From Alicyclobacillus pomorum DSM 14955 (lineage in GTDB: Bacteria > Bacillota > Bacilli > Alicyclobacillales > Alicyclobacillaceae), in assembly GCF_000472905.1 (NCBI RefSeq), contig NZ_AXAR01000001.1:365069-426422 (forward strand): DNA of 61,354 bases. The letters are read 5' to 3'. Under the pieces are notes generated by a model. It did not search any database. It had not been told where the DNA came from and was given only the letters and a program-made list of their open reading frames with translations. Shown one piece after another: positions 7,446 through 15,142 of the stretch (within the stretch, counting starts at the first letter, position 1; each line of letters starts with the position of its first letter). The position numbers and the translations under genes were made by a program.

Positions 7446-10400
7446 ATGTTTGTTCATCTGCACTGTCACTCACCATTTTCGTTTTTAGATGGGGCATCTT
7501 CCTTGGAATCCCTCGTGGCTCGGGCCAAACTGTACGGGATGTCTGCGCTGGCGCTGACGGATCACAACACCATCGCAGGTTTGCCGGAGTTTCACAAGTG
7601 GGCGTCTATCTACGGAATTAAGCCGATTTCCGGGGCTGAGATCACCCTGGATGATGAATCACATCTGACGCTGTTGGCAGAAAATCGAACGGGATACGCA
7701 AACCTCTGCAGGTTGCTGACGGCGGCGCACGCAGGCGAAGGCGGCAGGCTGGCGCCGCGCGTTTCAGAAACAGCGCTGTTTGAACACAGGGATGGATTGA
7801 TAGTCCTCTCCGGTTGTCGCAAAAGCAAAATTGCAAAACATCTGCTCTGCGGCGACAGCGAGGCTGCGGAAGATGTGGCCAGGCGGTATCGAGCCGTGTT
7901 TGAAGACGCGTTTTTTCTGGAAGTCGAGGCTGACGGATACCCTTCGTCGGAGTACTTACAACGGCAATTGGTAGGACTGTCGGAGCACCTCGGCATTCCG
8001 CTCGTTGCCACAGGCAACGTGCACTACGACCAACCGGACAAATTCCCGGTGCACGACATCCTGTCTTGTATTCGACTGAAGTGTGACATCCACACGCCGC
8101 ACGCAGATAGGCCGTTCAATCACGCGCGCTGGCTGTTTGACGAATCGGAAGCGAAGCGGCGCTTTGCGCGGTTGCCAACGACGGCGCTGACGAATACGCT
8201 GCACATTGCAGAGCGCTGCGAGGTCGTCTTGCGTTTGCATGATCCTCTGTTTCCAGCGTATCCACTTCCATCTTCTGAACGCGACGCTGCATCCTATTTG
8301 CGCACACTGGTGTATCAAGGTGCGCGAGAGCGGTATGGAAACGTGGATAGACATTTACAAAACCGCCTAGAACATGAATTATCCATTATTGAACAATTGG
8401 GTTACGTCGATTACTTTTTAGTCGTCTGGGATATCGTTCACTACGCGCGCCGTCACCGAATCCGCTGCGCTGGCAGGGGCTCTGCGGCGGATTCCGCCGT
8501 CGCCTACTGCCTCTACATCACCGATGTGGACGCTGCTGGACGCGGTCTGTTGTTTGAGCGGTTTATGAGCCTGGAACGAGCGGAAAAGCCGGACATCGAC
8601 ATTGATTTTGACAGCCGCCGCCGCGATGAAGTGATTCAGTACGTTTACCAAAAATACGGGGAACGCCACGTTGCGCGCGTGGCCACGTATCAGACGTTTC
8701 GCGGGCGTTCTGCCATCCGCGACATTGGCGGAGCGCTGGGCTTGCCTGACGCGGTGATTGATCTGCTCGCCAAGCGAGTGCCGTGGATGACACATGCGGA
8801 CAGGTTGGAGCAAGTGTTTGACTCCGTGCCGGAGCTGAAAGAAATCTCGCGATACCAGCGCCAACTCCAGTGGTTGTGGAAACTGTCCGCACAGGTCGCC
8901 GGATTCCCTCGACATTTTGGCATGCACGTTGGCGGACTGGTCATCAGCCGCCGACCCTTGCTGGAGACCACGTCCTTGCAGCCGTCTGCCAAAGGGGAGT
9001 GGATGACGCCCTTTGACAAGGACGGCGCGGAAGAGGTGGGGCTGGTCAAACTGGACCTGCTGTCGTTGCGGACCATGTCGGCGGTGGAAAATGCGATTGT
9101 ATTGCGGGAGCGGCAAGGTCACGCGCTGAATTACGACCAACTGCCGCTGGACGACGAGGCTACGTTTGAGATGCTCGGCACCGGTCACACGATTGGCGTG
9201 TTTCAGCTGGAAAGTCCCGCTCAGCGCGCACTGCAAGCCAGGCTCAAACCGGAAGGGCTGGAGGACATTGTGGCGAGTGTGGCGTTGATTCGCCCAGGTC
9301 CCATCAAGGGCAACATGGTGGACCCGTTCCTGGTGCGCCGCCGCGGTGAAGCGCCGATTACTTACCTGCACCCGAAACTGGAGCCGATTCTCGGTAAAAC
9401 GTACGGCGTGGTACTGTTTCAAGAACAGGTGATTGAAATTGCGACTTCCATTGCAAACTTCACACCCGGGGAAGCGGATCAGTTGCGGCGGGTCATGAGC
9501 CGGGCGAGATCCGGTGCGGAGATGGAGAAAATCGGCCAACACTTTCTCGAAAAGGCGAGTGCAGCCGGGGTTGATCCGGACGTGGCGGAAACGATTTTTT
9601 CCTACATCCAGGGATATGCCAGTTACGGGTTTTGCGAGGCACATGCCGCCGCGTTCGCTACCACGGCGTACAAGACGGCCTATTTAGTACAACACTACCC
9701 AGCCGAGTTTTACGCTTCGATTCTGAACCAGTACCCGATGGGCTACTACCCCGTTCACGTGATTTGCGCGGAAGCGCGTCGCCGTGGCATTGAAGTGCGG
9801 GGGGTGGACGTGAACCGCAGTGAATGGCAATGCGTGGTGGAGGAACCCGGCGCCATACGCCTTGGGTTTTGCCGGGTCAAGGGATTTCGCGAATCCGTGG
9901 CGATATCGCTCTGTGCGGAGCGCGAACGCCAAGGGACGTATACTTCTATTCTCGACTGTTTGCAGCGCGTCCCAGCGCTCGATAGACTGCTGGCAGAACG
10001 GCTGATCCGGATTGGCGCGTTTGACGGTGTATCCACCTCGAGGCGGCGGGCACTGTGGGCGCTTCCAGACTGGATGGCGCTTCGGTCGATGCCTTCGTTG
10101 CCGCTGTTGGCGGCGGGCCGGGAGGATTTTGGAGACGCTTCGGAATTACCGGAAGGCGATTTTCCGCTTGCGGCCAAGCTTGGTGATGAATACAATTTAG
10201 TCGGCGTTGGGATCTCTGGCCACTGGATGGAACTGTTTCGTCCGTACCTGAACGTCTCTGGATATCGGACAGCTGCTCAAGTGGAAGCGTGTCCGGACGG
10301 CGAAGTGCTGTGTACGGCTGGACTGGTGGTTCGTCCGCATCGCCCGCCGACCAAGAGTGGGAAAACAGTCGTCTTTTTTACATTGGAAGATGAGACTGGA

Positions 10401-10565
10401 TTTGTGGATGCTACGATGTTCGAGTCGGTGTATCACGAAAGCGGCGCCGTCTTGTTTACCCCCTTCGGTCGCTTTGTTGGCGTCGAGGGCACGGTACAAC
10501 GACGTGGCGGGAGTCGCCCTCAACTGGTGGTGTCCAAAGTCTGGTCGCTGTCCACCCGAGGGTAG
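7446..10565 (+). CDS. dnaE2: DnaE2-type error-prone DNA polymerase III alpha
   Basis: A 1039-residue C-family polymerase. Domains in order: PHP (about 1-200, opening with HLHCHSPFSFLDGAS), palm with catalytic aspartates in PDIDIDFD (about 382-389) and in KLDLLSLR (about 534-541), fingers, helix-hairpin-helix region, and a C-terminal OB fold (VVFFTLEDETGFVDATMF, about 974-991). The length of about 1040 is that of DnaE2/ImuC rather than replicative DnaE1 (about 1100-1160), and the pairing with imuB supports a translesion, damage-inducible role. It shares the SOS promoter at 6122-6149. It could in principle be the general Firmicute DnaE, but the context argues against this. Confidence 0.9.
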   Translation: MFVHLHCHSPFSFLDGASSLESLVARAKLYGMSALALTDHNTIAGLPEFHKWASIYGIKPISGAEITLDDESHLTLLAENRTGYANLCRLLTAAHAGEGGRLAPRVSETALFEHRDGLIVLSGCRKSKIAKHLLCGDSEAAEDVARRYRAVFEDAFFLEVEADGYPSSEYLQRQLVGLSEHLGIPLVATGNVHYDQPDKFPVHDILSCIRLKCDIHTPHADRPFNHARWLFDESEAKRRFARLPTTALTNTLHIAERCEVVLRLHDPLFPAYPLPSSERDAASYLRTLVYQGARERYGNVDRHLQNRLEHELSIIEQLGYVDYFLVVWDIVHYARRHRIRCAGRGSAADSAVAYCLYITDVDAAGRGLLFERFMSLERAEKPDIDIDFDSRRRDEVIQYVYQKYGERHVARVATYQTFRGRSAIRDIGGALGLPDAVIDLLAKRVPWMTHADRLEQVFDSVPELKEISRYQRQLQWLWKLSAQVAGFPRHFGMHVGGLVISRRPLLETTSLQPSAKGEWMTPFDKDGAEEVGLVKLDLLSLRTMSAVENAIVLRERQGHALNYDQLPLDDEATFEMLGTGHTIGVFQLESPAQRALQARLKPEGLEDIVASVALIRPGPIKGNMVDPFLVRRRGEAPITYLHPKLEPILGKTYGVVLFQEQVIEIATSIANFTPGEADQLRRVMSRARSGAEMEKIGQHFLEKASAAGVDPDVAETIFSYIQGYASYGFCEAHAAAFATTAYKTAYLVQHYPAEFYASILNQYPMGYYPVHVICAEARRRGIEVRGVDVNRSEWQCVVEEPGAIRLGFCRVKGFRESVAISLCAERERQGTYTSILDCLQRVPALDRLLAERLIRIGAFDGVSTSRRRALWALPDWMALRSMPSLPLLAAGREDFGDASELPEGDFPLAAKLGDEYNLVGVGISGHWMELFRPYLNVSGYRTAAQVEACPDGEVLCTAGLVVRPHRPPTKSGKTVVFFTLEDETGFVDATMFESVYHESGAVLFTPFGRFVGVEGTVQRRGGSRPQLVVSKVWSLSTRG

Positions 10566-10677
10566 ACCGTCATTTTCGGTGCGGCCCAACCGCGGCGAGA
10601 TGGGGATTGGGTTGAGTCGGAGGAAGCGGTTACGCGGCACCAACCTTTCGAGATTTCCAAAGCAGGGGAGAGAGACA

Positions 10678-11763
10678 GTGAGAAACTTGCTGAAGAAAAA
10701 AGGGGCTCGGTTTGTCCTTATACTGGCATCTACAGTCGGTCTATTGTCAGGATGTGCACTTCTCCCCAGTACTGGAGAAAAGCAACAAATTCAGCGCGTT
10801 CCCGCTCCCGTGACAGATCACGGTCTGACGCTGGATTGGGGACACGATGTGAAGACAGAAGCTTTGACCATGATTCAACACAGTCATAAATACTGTTATC
10901 TGGACATGTACGAATTGTCTGATCCAGACATCTTACACGCTTTGATTGAAGCCCACCAACGCGGCACGGACGTCCGCGTGGTGGTCGATGCAACAGAACA
11001 ACACAGTCAGCAACAGGCAGTGCCCACGCTTTCACACGCTGGGGTTCCTGTGGAATCGCAAAAGATTCACAAGGGAATCTCGCACATTAAGATGTTGATC
11101 ACCGACGGGCCTTCCGGTGGCGTATTAATTGGTGGAATGAACTTTGGCGACCGCAGTTGGGACAACAACGACGCATCCGTACATATTCCTTCTCCGAATC
11201 CCTCTTTTCTCGCGATATTCCATTGGGATTGGCAGAGGGCACAAGGCATTCCGTCTGCTCAGCCGTCGGTTCAACCGCCTCTTTTGAATGAACGAAGCAC
11301 TGAGCAGCACGTGGTACAGGCCATTCACAGCGCCAAATCCACGGTCTACCTCGAGGCGTTTAACCTGTCTGACTGGGGTGTATTGAACGCTTTGGAGGCC
11401 GCCAGTCGACGAGGTGTGACGGTCGAAGTGCTGTTGGATCCCCACCAATCGCAAAATGTGTCAGCTGCGAATCGACTGCGCGATGCAGGTGCCACGGTTC
11501 GGTTTTACAAGTCCTACGAGAATGAGTGGATGCACGCCAAGATTCTTGACGTAGACCATGGGGAAACGTTTATCATTGGCAGCGCGAATTTCAGCCACCA
11601 AGCTTACACATATAACCACGAAGGAGACGTTGAACTACACGGGTATCCGACGTTCGACCAATCTCTCAAGCGCGACCTTACCTTACAAATTGAGCGCGGC
11701 ACGGATTATCCCGCGCATCAGAAAAAGCACACAACCAACTCCGCGAGTTCGGAAGGTGACTGA
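10678..11763 (+). CDS. Phospholipase-D-like lipoprotein
   Basis: A 361-residue protein starting at GTG 10678 after GGGGAG. An N-terminal lipoprotein signal (KKK, a hydrophobic core, lipobox LSGC at about residues 19-22) predicts anchoring to the outer face of the membrane. Two HKD motifs are present: HIKMLITD (about 136) and HAKILDVD (about 286), each followed by the usual GxxN (IGGMNFG, IGSANFS). That is the arrangement of PLD/cardiolipin-synthase enzymes, acting on phosphodiester bonds by a phosphohistidine intermediate. The substrate (phospholipid or nucleic acid) cannot be told. The open frame extends upstream to 10357 but only overlaps dnaE2. A PAP2 phosphatase gene follows by 67 bp. Confidence 0.85.
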   Translation: MRNLLKKKGARFVLILASTVGLLSGCALLPSTGEKQQIQRVPAPVTDHGLTLDWGHDVKTEALTMIQHSHKYCYLDMYELSDPDILHALIEAHQRGTDVRVVVDATEQHSQQQAVPTLSHAGVPVESQKIHKGISHIKMLITDGPSGGVLIGGMNFGDRSWDNNDASVHIPSPNPSFLAIFHWDWQRAQGIPSAQPSVQPPLLNERSTEQHVVQAIHSAKSTVYLEAFNLSDWGVLNALEAASRRGVTVEVLLDPHQSQNVSAANRLRDAGATVRFYKSYENEWMHAKILDVDHGETFIIGSANFSHQAYTYNHEGDVELHGYPTFDQSLKRDLTLQIERGTDYPAHQKKHTTNSASSEGD

Positions 11764-11830
11764 GGCTACCTCTCGCGGGTTGGTCGTACAGTGACACAGT
11801 GAAACAGAGGCAGGTGTAGGACTTATCAAC

Positions 11831-12382
11831 TTGCGATTTCCATTTCTCTGGGAAGTCAAGCTGGCAGACAAGGTGCATGGTTGGTGGGACGTGTCCCCGA
11901 CGTTGAACGCTCTGATGGTGACCTTGGCGCAGTGGACCCCCGTCGTGATGACGGGGTTGATTGCATTGGCTGCAACCGGCTTCGCGACGCCAGCGGGATC
12001 CCTTCGATGGACCATGACGCACGGTTTACTTTCGGTTTGTTCGGCCATCGTGGCGCGCGTCCTGAATGAACCGGTGTCCGTTCAAGTCGCGCGACCTCGA
12101 CCGTTTGAAGTCCTGGGCTTTGCTTCGCTCACGGAACATTCTCGGGGAAACGGTTTCCCGAGTAATCATGCGACAGGTGCTTTTGCCTTGGCGGTAGGTA
12201 TGGCTGGGGTACCCCACTACTTTCCGATTTTGTTCGCGCTCGCCCTCCTGCTCGCTAGCGCACGCGTGTACACGGGATTGCACTTCGTGACGGACGTTGC
12301 GGCCGGTGCCTTGCACGGGACGGCGGTGTCCGTTTTCCTGCTTTTTACGTTTCACGGCATCCTGTCTGGGTCGTCTTTCTAA
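11831..12382 (+). CDS. PAP2-family membrane phosphatase
   Basis: A protein of about 183 residues starting at TTG 11831, with AGGA nine bases upstream. It has several membrane helices and the phosphatase signature in three parts: ARPRPFE (about 88), PSNHATG (about 113, PSGH-like) and ARVYTGLHFVTDV (about 143, SRx5HxxxD-like). Candidates are undecaprenyl-diphosphate phosphatase or phosphatidate phosphatase. Lying behind a PLD-like lipoprotein, it may act on the same lipid products, which is inference only. Confidence 0.82.
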   Translation: MRFPFLWEVKLADKVHGWWDVSPTLNALMVTLAQWTPVVMTGLIALAATGFATPAGSLRWTMTHGLLSVCSAIVARVLNEPVSVQVARPRPFEVLGFASLTEHSRGNGFPSNHATGAFALAVGMAGVPHYFPILFALALLLASARVYTGLHFVTDVAAGALHGTAVSVFLLFTFHGILSGSSF

Positions 12383-12444
12383 ATGCAGCAAATCGGACCA
12401 ATTGAACAGCATCAACGTAGCCTGGTTCGGTTACGTTATGGGAT

Positions 12445-12460
12445 GAGTGATTTGCAAATC
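12445..12460. repeat. Dispersed palindromic element, copy 2
   Basis: GAGTGATTTGCAAATC in the gap between the PAP2 and cupredoxin genes. It contains the same perfect palindrome GATTTGCAAATC as copy 1. Confidence 0.5.
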
Positions 12461-12543
12461 CACGAGAGTGGTCCAGCACACATCCACGATGTGTTTTATG
12501 ACTGCCTGAAACACGACGGGAACCGGATGGGAGGAGTAAGGGC

Positions 12544-12900
12544 TTGCATGTACAGCGAGTGGTCGCAGCGGCATGGGTCAGTTTCTCACTGGTCTGTGCC
12601 ACCTTTGCGCCAGTGGCATCCGCGCAATCCACATTTGAGGTCACGCTGCGGGACGGGAGCATTCAGCCTGCACAGATCTCCGTTCGCAAAGGCGACAAAG
12701 TCACCATCCACGTCACCAATGCGGGCGCGAATGTGCACAACTTTGTCATTCGTGACTTCTACGTTTTTTCCAACAATCTTCACCCCGGCGAGGATGTCAC
12801 CGTCGGTTTTACCCCTGACAAAACGGGTCGATTCCCCTTTTACTCTGACAAAGCCGGCAGACCGGAACCAGGCATGCGGGGGACGCTGACTGTGCGCTAA
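12544..12900 (+). CDS. Exported cupredoxin-fold protein with altered copper site
   Basis: A 118-residue protein starting at TTG 12544, seven bases after GGGAGGAG. It has a signal peptide (to about ASAQ, residue 28) and a single cupredoxin domain. The first copper-ligand histidine is present in NVHNFVI (about 60-66). The C-terminal loop reads FPFYSDKAGRPEPGMRG, where blue copper proteins have Cys and His in an FYC-PGH-GM pattern. Here Cys is replaced by Ser and His by Arg, while the axial Met remains. The fold is clear, but normal type-1 copper binding is doubtful. Confidence 0.8.
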   Translation: MHVQRVVAAAWVSFSLVCATFAPVASAQSTFEVTLRDGSIQPAQISVRKGDKVTIHVTNAGANVHNFVIRDFYVFSNNLHPGEDVTVGFTPDKTGRFPFYSDKAGRPEPGMRGTLTVR

Positions 12901-12983
12901 CCTTTGGACAGCGCTGTCGTATTCTTCAGGAAACCGCGCTACAATGAGAGCAGGACGTTTGTGGAGATTGCAGGAGGCGTAGC

Positions 12984-13439
12984 GTGATGGAGATGAGCAT
13001 TTCGGCACAGTGGCAAGGCAAGCGGCAGTTCGTGGCCCGAGGGGCCTCGGGACACCAAGTGACGATGGACGCAAAGCCAGAGGTGGGCGGGGAAGACAAG
13101 GGAAGTCGGCCGATGGAGATGTTGTTGATGGGATTGGCCGGCTGTACCGGCATTGACGTGACGATGATTCTGGAGAAAATGCGACAACAACTGGAACGGT
13201 TCAGCATAGAAGTGGTCGGTAAACGGCGTGAGGAATATCCGCAGGCGTTTACAGAGATTCACCTCACCTACCGCATGGACGGCGATGTGGATGCAGACAA
13301 AGCGTGGCGGGCGATTGTTCTCAGCGAGGAAAAGTACTGTTCCGCCTCTGCGTCGTTGAACGCCACCATCATTCCGCACCTTGTCTTGAATGGTACAGAA
13401 ATTCCCTCGCCCACAAACAACAGCGGCGCAGACGTGTGA
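12984..13439 (+). CDS. OsmC/Ohr-family protein
   Basis: A 151-residue protein starting at GTG 12984 or ATG 12987, after GGAGG. The two family cysteines are visible: GLAGCTGIDV (about residue 54) and EKYCSASASL (about 120). OsmC/Ohr proteins reduce organic hydroperoxides with this cysteine pair; the branch here resembles the YhfA-type proteins whose substrates are less certain. The upstream neighbour on the same strand is the cupredoxin-like gene, with an 83-bp gap. Confidence 0.87.
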   Translation: MMEMSISAQWQGKRQFVARGASGHQVTMDAKPEVGGEDKGSRPMEMLLMGLAGCTGIDVTMILEKMRQQLERFSIEVVGKRREEYPQAFTEIHLTYRMDGDVDADKAWRAIVLSEEKYCSASASLNATIIPHLVLNGTEIPSPTNNSGADV

Positions 13440-13449
13440 TCTGCGCCGC
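13423..13449. terminator. Hairpin between convergent osmC-like and hit genes
   Basis: A perfect 10-bp stem (GCGGCGCAGA / TCTGCGCCGC) with a 7-nt loop overlapping the osmC-like stop codon. It lacks a T-run, so it is a possible weak or bidirectional terminator between convergent genes. Confidence 0.45.
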
Positions 13450-13492
13450 AAGGCTGGCCGTATCCAGAGATTCACCGCTTCACTTTTGGAGA

Positions 13493-13837
13493 TCAACCGG
13501 GCGGCCACTGCAACTGGCGTCCCCCAATCAGGTGATAGTGTAGATGGGGGACGGTCTGTTGACCGTGTACTCCAATGTTTGTAACCAATCGATAGCCGTC
13601 GCTCGCGATACCTAAATCTTCAGCCACTTTTTGCGCTGCCAAATGCAGTCGACCCACCAGGGCCGCGTCTTCCGGCTGAATGTGATGTGCGGACGCGATA
13701 TGCTTTTTGGGAATCAGCAACACGTGCACGGGTGCCTGCGGGCGAATGTCGTGGAAGGCCAGGACTTCGTCTGTCTCGTACGCCTTCTTGCTGGAGAGCT
13801 CGCCCGCGACAATCTTGCAAAAAATGCAATCGGACAC
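13493..13837 (-). CDS. HIT-family (HinT-like) nucleotide hydrolase
   Basis: A 114-residue protein with the N-terminal CIFCKIVAGE segment and the histidine triad VPHLHYHLIGG near residues 97-107. HinT proteins hydrolyse purine nucleoside phosphoramidates and acyl-adenylates, with the middle His as nucleophile. The GTG at 13837 lies eight bases after AAGGAG and gives the standard length; a longer frame to 13888 has no ribosome site. It is divergent from the dat gene. Confidence 0.9.
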   Translation of the reverse strand: MSDCIFCKIVAGELSSKKAYETDEVLAFHDIRPQAPVHVLLIPKKHIASAHHIQPEDAALVGRLHLAAQKVAEDLGIASDGYRLVTNIGVHGQQTVPHLHYHLIGGRQLQWPPG

Positions 13838-13930
13838 ATTCACCACTCCTTCTGCTTGTAGTTTACCACGTCTCCACAGCACATTCATTCAAGACGCATC
13901 ATACTTTATCAACGAAAAGAGGGAGCGAGA

Positions 13931-14914
13931 ATGCCAGATATCTTTTACTACCGGGATCGATTTTTGGCACCTGAGGAGACCCCAGTCCCTATCGAGGAAC
14001 GGGGGCACCAGTTTGGCGACGGGGTCTACGAGGTAGTACGGGTGTACGGTGGACGCCCTTTTTTGCTGGATTGGCACTTGGATCGGTTTGAGCGAAGCCT
14101 GTCCGTACTGGAGATGGCCAACCCATTCTCTCGTCAGGAGTGGGTGGAACTCATTACAGAGGCCATTCGCCGCAGCGGATTCGCGGAAGCTCAAGTGTAC
14201 TGGCAGGTGACCCGTGGGATTGCGGCCCGATTACATACCTTTCCCGCTTCACCGACGGTACCGAGCTTGACCGTTCATGCAGCCACTCCCAAACACAAGC
14301 CTTCCGGTGAAACCCAGTTGCTCGCACTGCCTGATGACCGTTGGGCGAATGCGTACGTGAAGAGCATTAACTTGTTGCCAAACGTGGTGGCGAAGGAAAA
14401 TGCCAAACGAGCGGGTGCGGTGGAAGCTCTGTACGTGCGAAGTGGGGTGATTACGGAAGGAGCCGGCAGTAACGCCTTCTTCGTGCGCGACGGTAAACTC
14501 TATACAGCGCCCGCCAACCGCTTTATTTTAGGCGGAATCACCCGGCGTTTCGTGATTGAATTGGCGCGGCTCGCGAACATCCCTGTGGTGGAGCAAGCCA
14601 TCTCGCTGGACGACCTGGAGACCGTGGATGAAGTGTTTATGACGAGCAGCACACAGGAGATTCTCCCAATTCAGTCCATCGTGGTATCCAGAAACCACTT
14701 CCGCCAGCTGCACGCGCTACCGGAAGCCGCTCCGGAGCACCAGGTTTGCGAACCAGATGAATTGTTGACATTGTGGCGCACCAACGCCGTACCGGGACAG
14801 TTGACGGAACGTTTAGATACCGCCTTCCAGGCATTTGTGGAGGAATTTCGGAAACACGGCGTTACGCTCCCAGGGGATATATCCTTAAAAACATCTCAGC
14901 CATTTTCAAAATAG
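13931..14914 (+). CDS. dat: D-amino-acid transaminase (class IV aminotransferase)
   Basis: A protein of about 327 residues, longer than the usual 280-290. The PLP lysine lies in VKSINLLPN (about residue 144), as in Bacillus D-amino acid transaminase. Also present are the N-terminal ERGHQFGDGVYEV and the ITEGAGSN cofactor loop (about 178). It would interconvert D-alanine and D-glutamate for peptidoglycan. The C-terminal 40 residues or so are an extension beyond the core fold. Branched-chain aminotransferase or ADC lyase are alternatives in the same fold, but the KSINLLPN motif favours Dat. A terminator hairpin follows. Confidence 0.82.
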   Translation: MPDIFYYRDRFLAPEETPVPIEERGHQFGDGVYEVVRVYGGRPFLLDWHLDRFERSLSVLEMANPFSRQEWVELITEAIRRSGFAEAQVYWQVTRGIAARLHTFPASPTVPSLTVHAATPKHKPSGETQLLALPDDRWANAYVKSINLLPNVVAKENAKRAGAVEALYVRSGVITEGAGSNAFFVRDGKLYTAPANRFILGGITRRFVIELARLANIPVVEQAISLDDLETVDEVFMTSSTQEILPIQSIVVSRNHFRQLHALPEAAPEHQVCEPDELLTLWRTNAVPGQLTERLDTAFQAFVEEFRKHGVTLPGDISLKTSQPFSK

Positions 14915-14926
14915 CCACGAATAACG

Positions 14927-14959
14927 GGTTGAGCACACATCTTCCATGTGTGCTCAACC
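14927..14959 (+). terminator. Terminator-like hairpin after dat
   Basis: A perfect 14-bp stem GGTTGAGCACACAT / ATGTGTGCTCAACC with loop CTTCC, followed by GTTTC. It lies 13 bp after the dat stop. The T-tract is weak. Confidence 0.65.
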
Positions 14960-15076
14960 GTTTCAAAACGAAAAGTGCACGTCTCGTCGCGTTGAGGGAT
15001 TCTTATCCCTCGTTGAATTTTGCGAATTCATTGTGATTAAGAAAATGAAGGGCTGTTCAGTCACCGGAGAATTTGG

Positions 15077-15111
15077 TATGATAGTACATGAAAATCTACC
15101 GACCGGTCGGT
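15077..15111 (+). promoter_or_regulatory. fadNAE promoter -10 and operator palindrome
   Basis: TATGAT at 15077-15082 is a plausible -10. Sixteen bases downstream is the perfect 14-bp palindrome ACCGACCGGTCGGT (15098-15111), placed close to the transcription start as expected for a repressor site. TetR-type regulators of fatty-acid degradation bind such palindromes. No convincing -35 is seen. Confidence 0.6.
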
Positions 15112-15142
15112 CACGCTGACCGCGTGCGAGGAGGATTGGCAA

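Noticed and set aside
8418-9644. Long (408-residue) open frame opposite dnaE2
   Set aside because: It is an antisense shadow of a clearly real polymerase gene.
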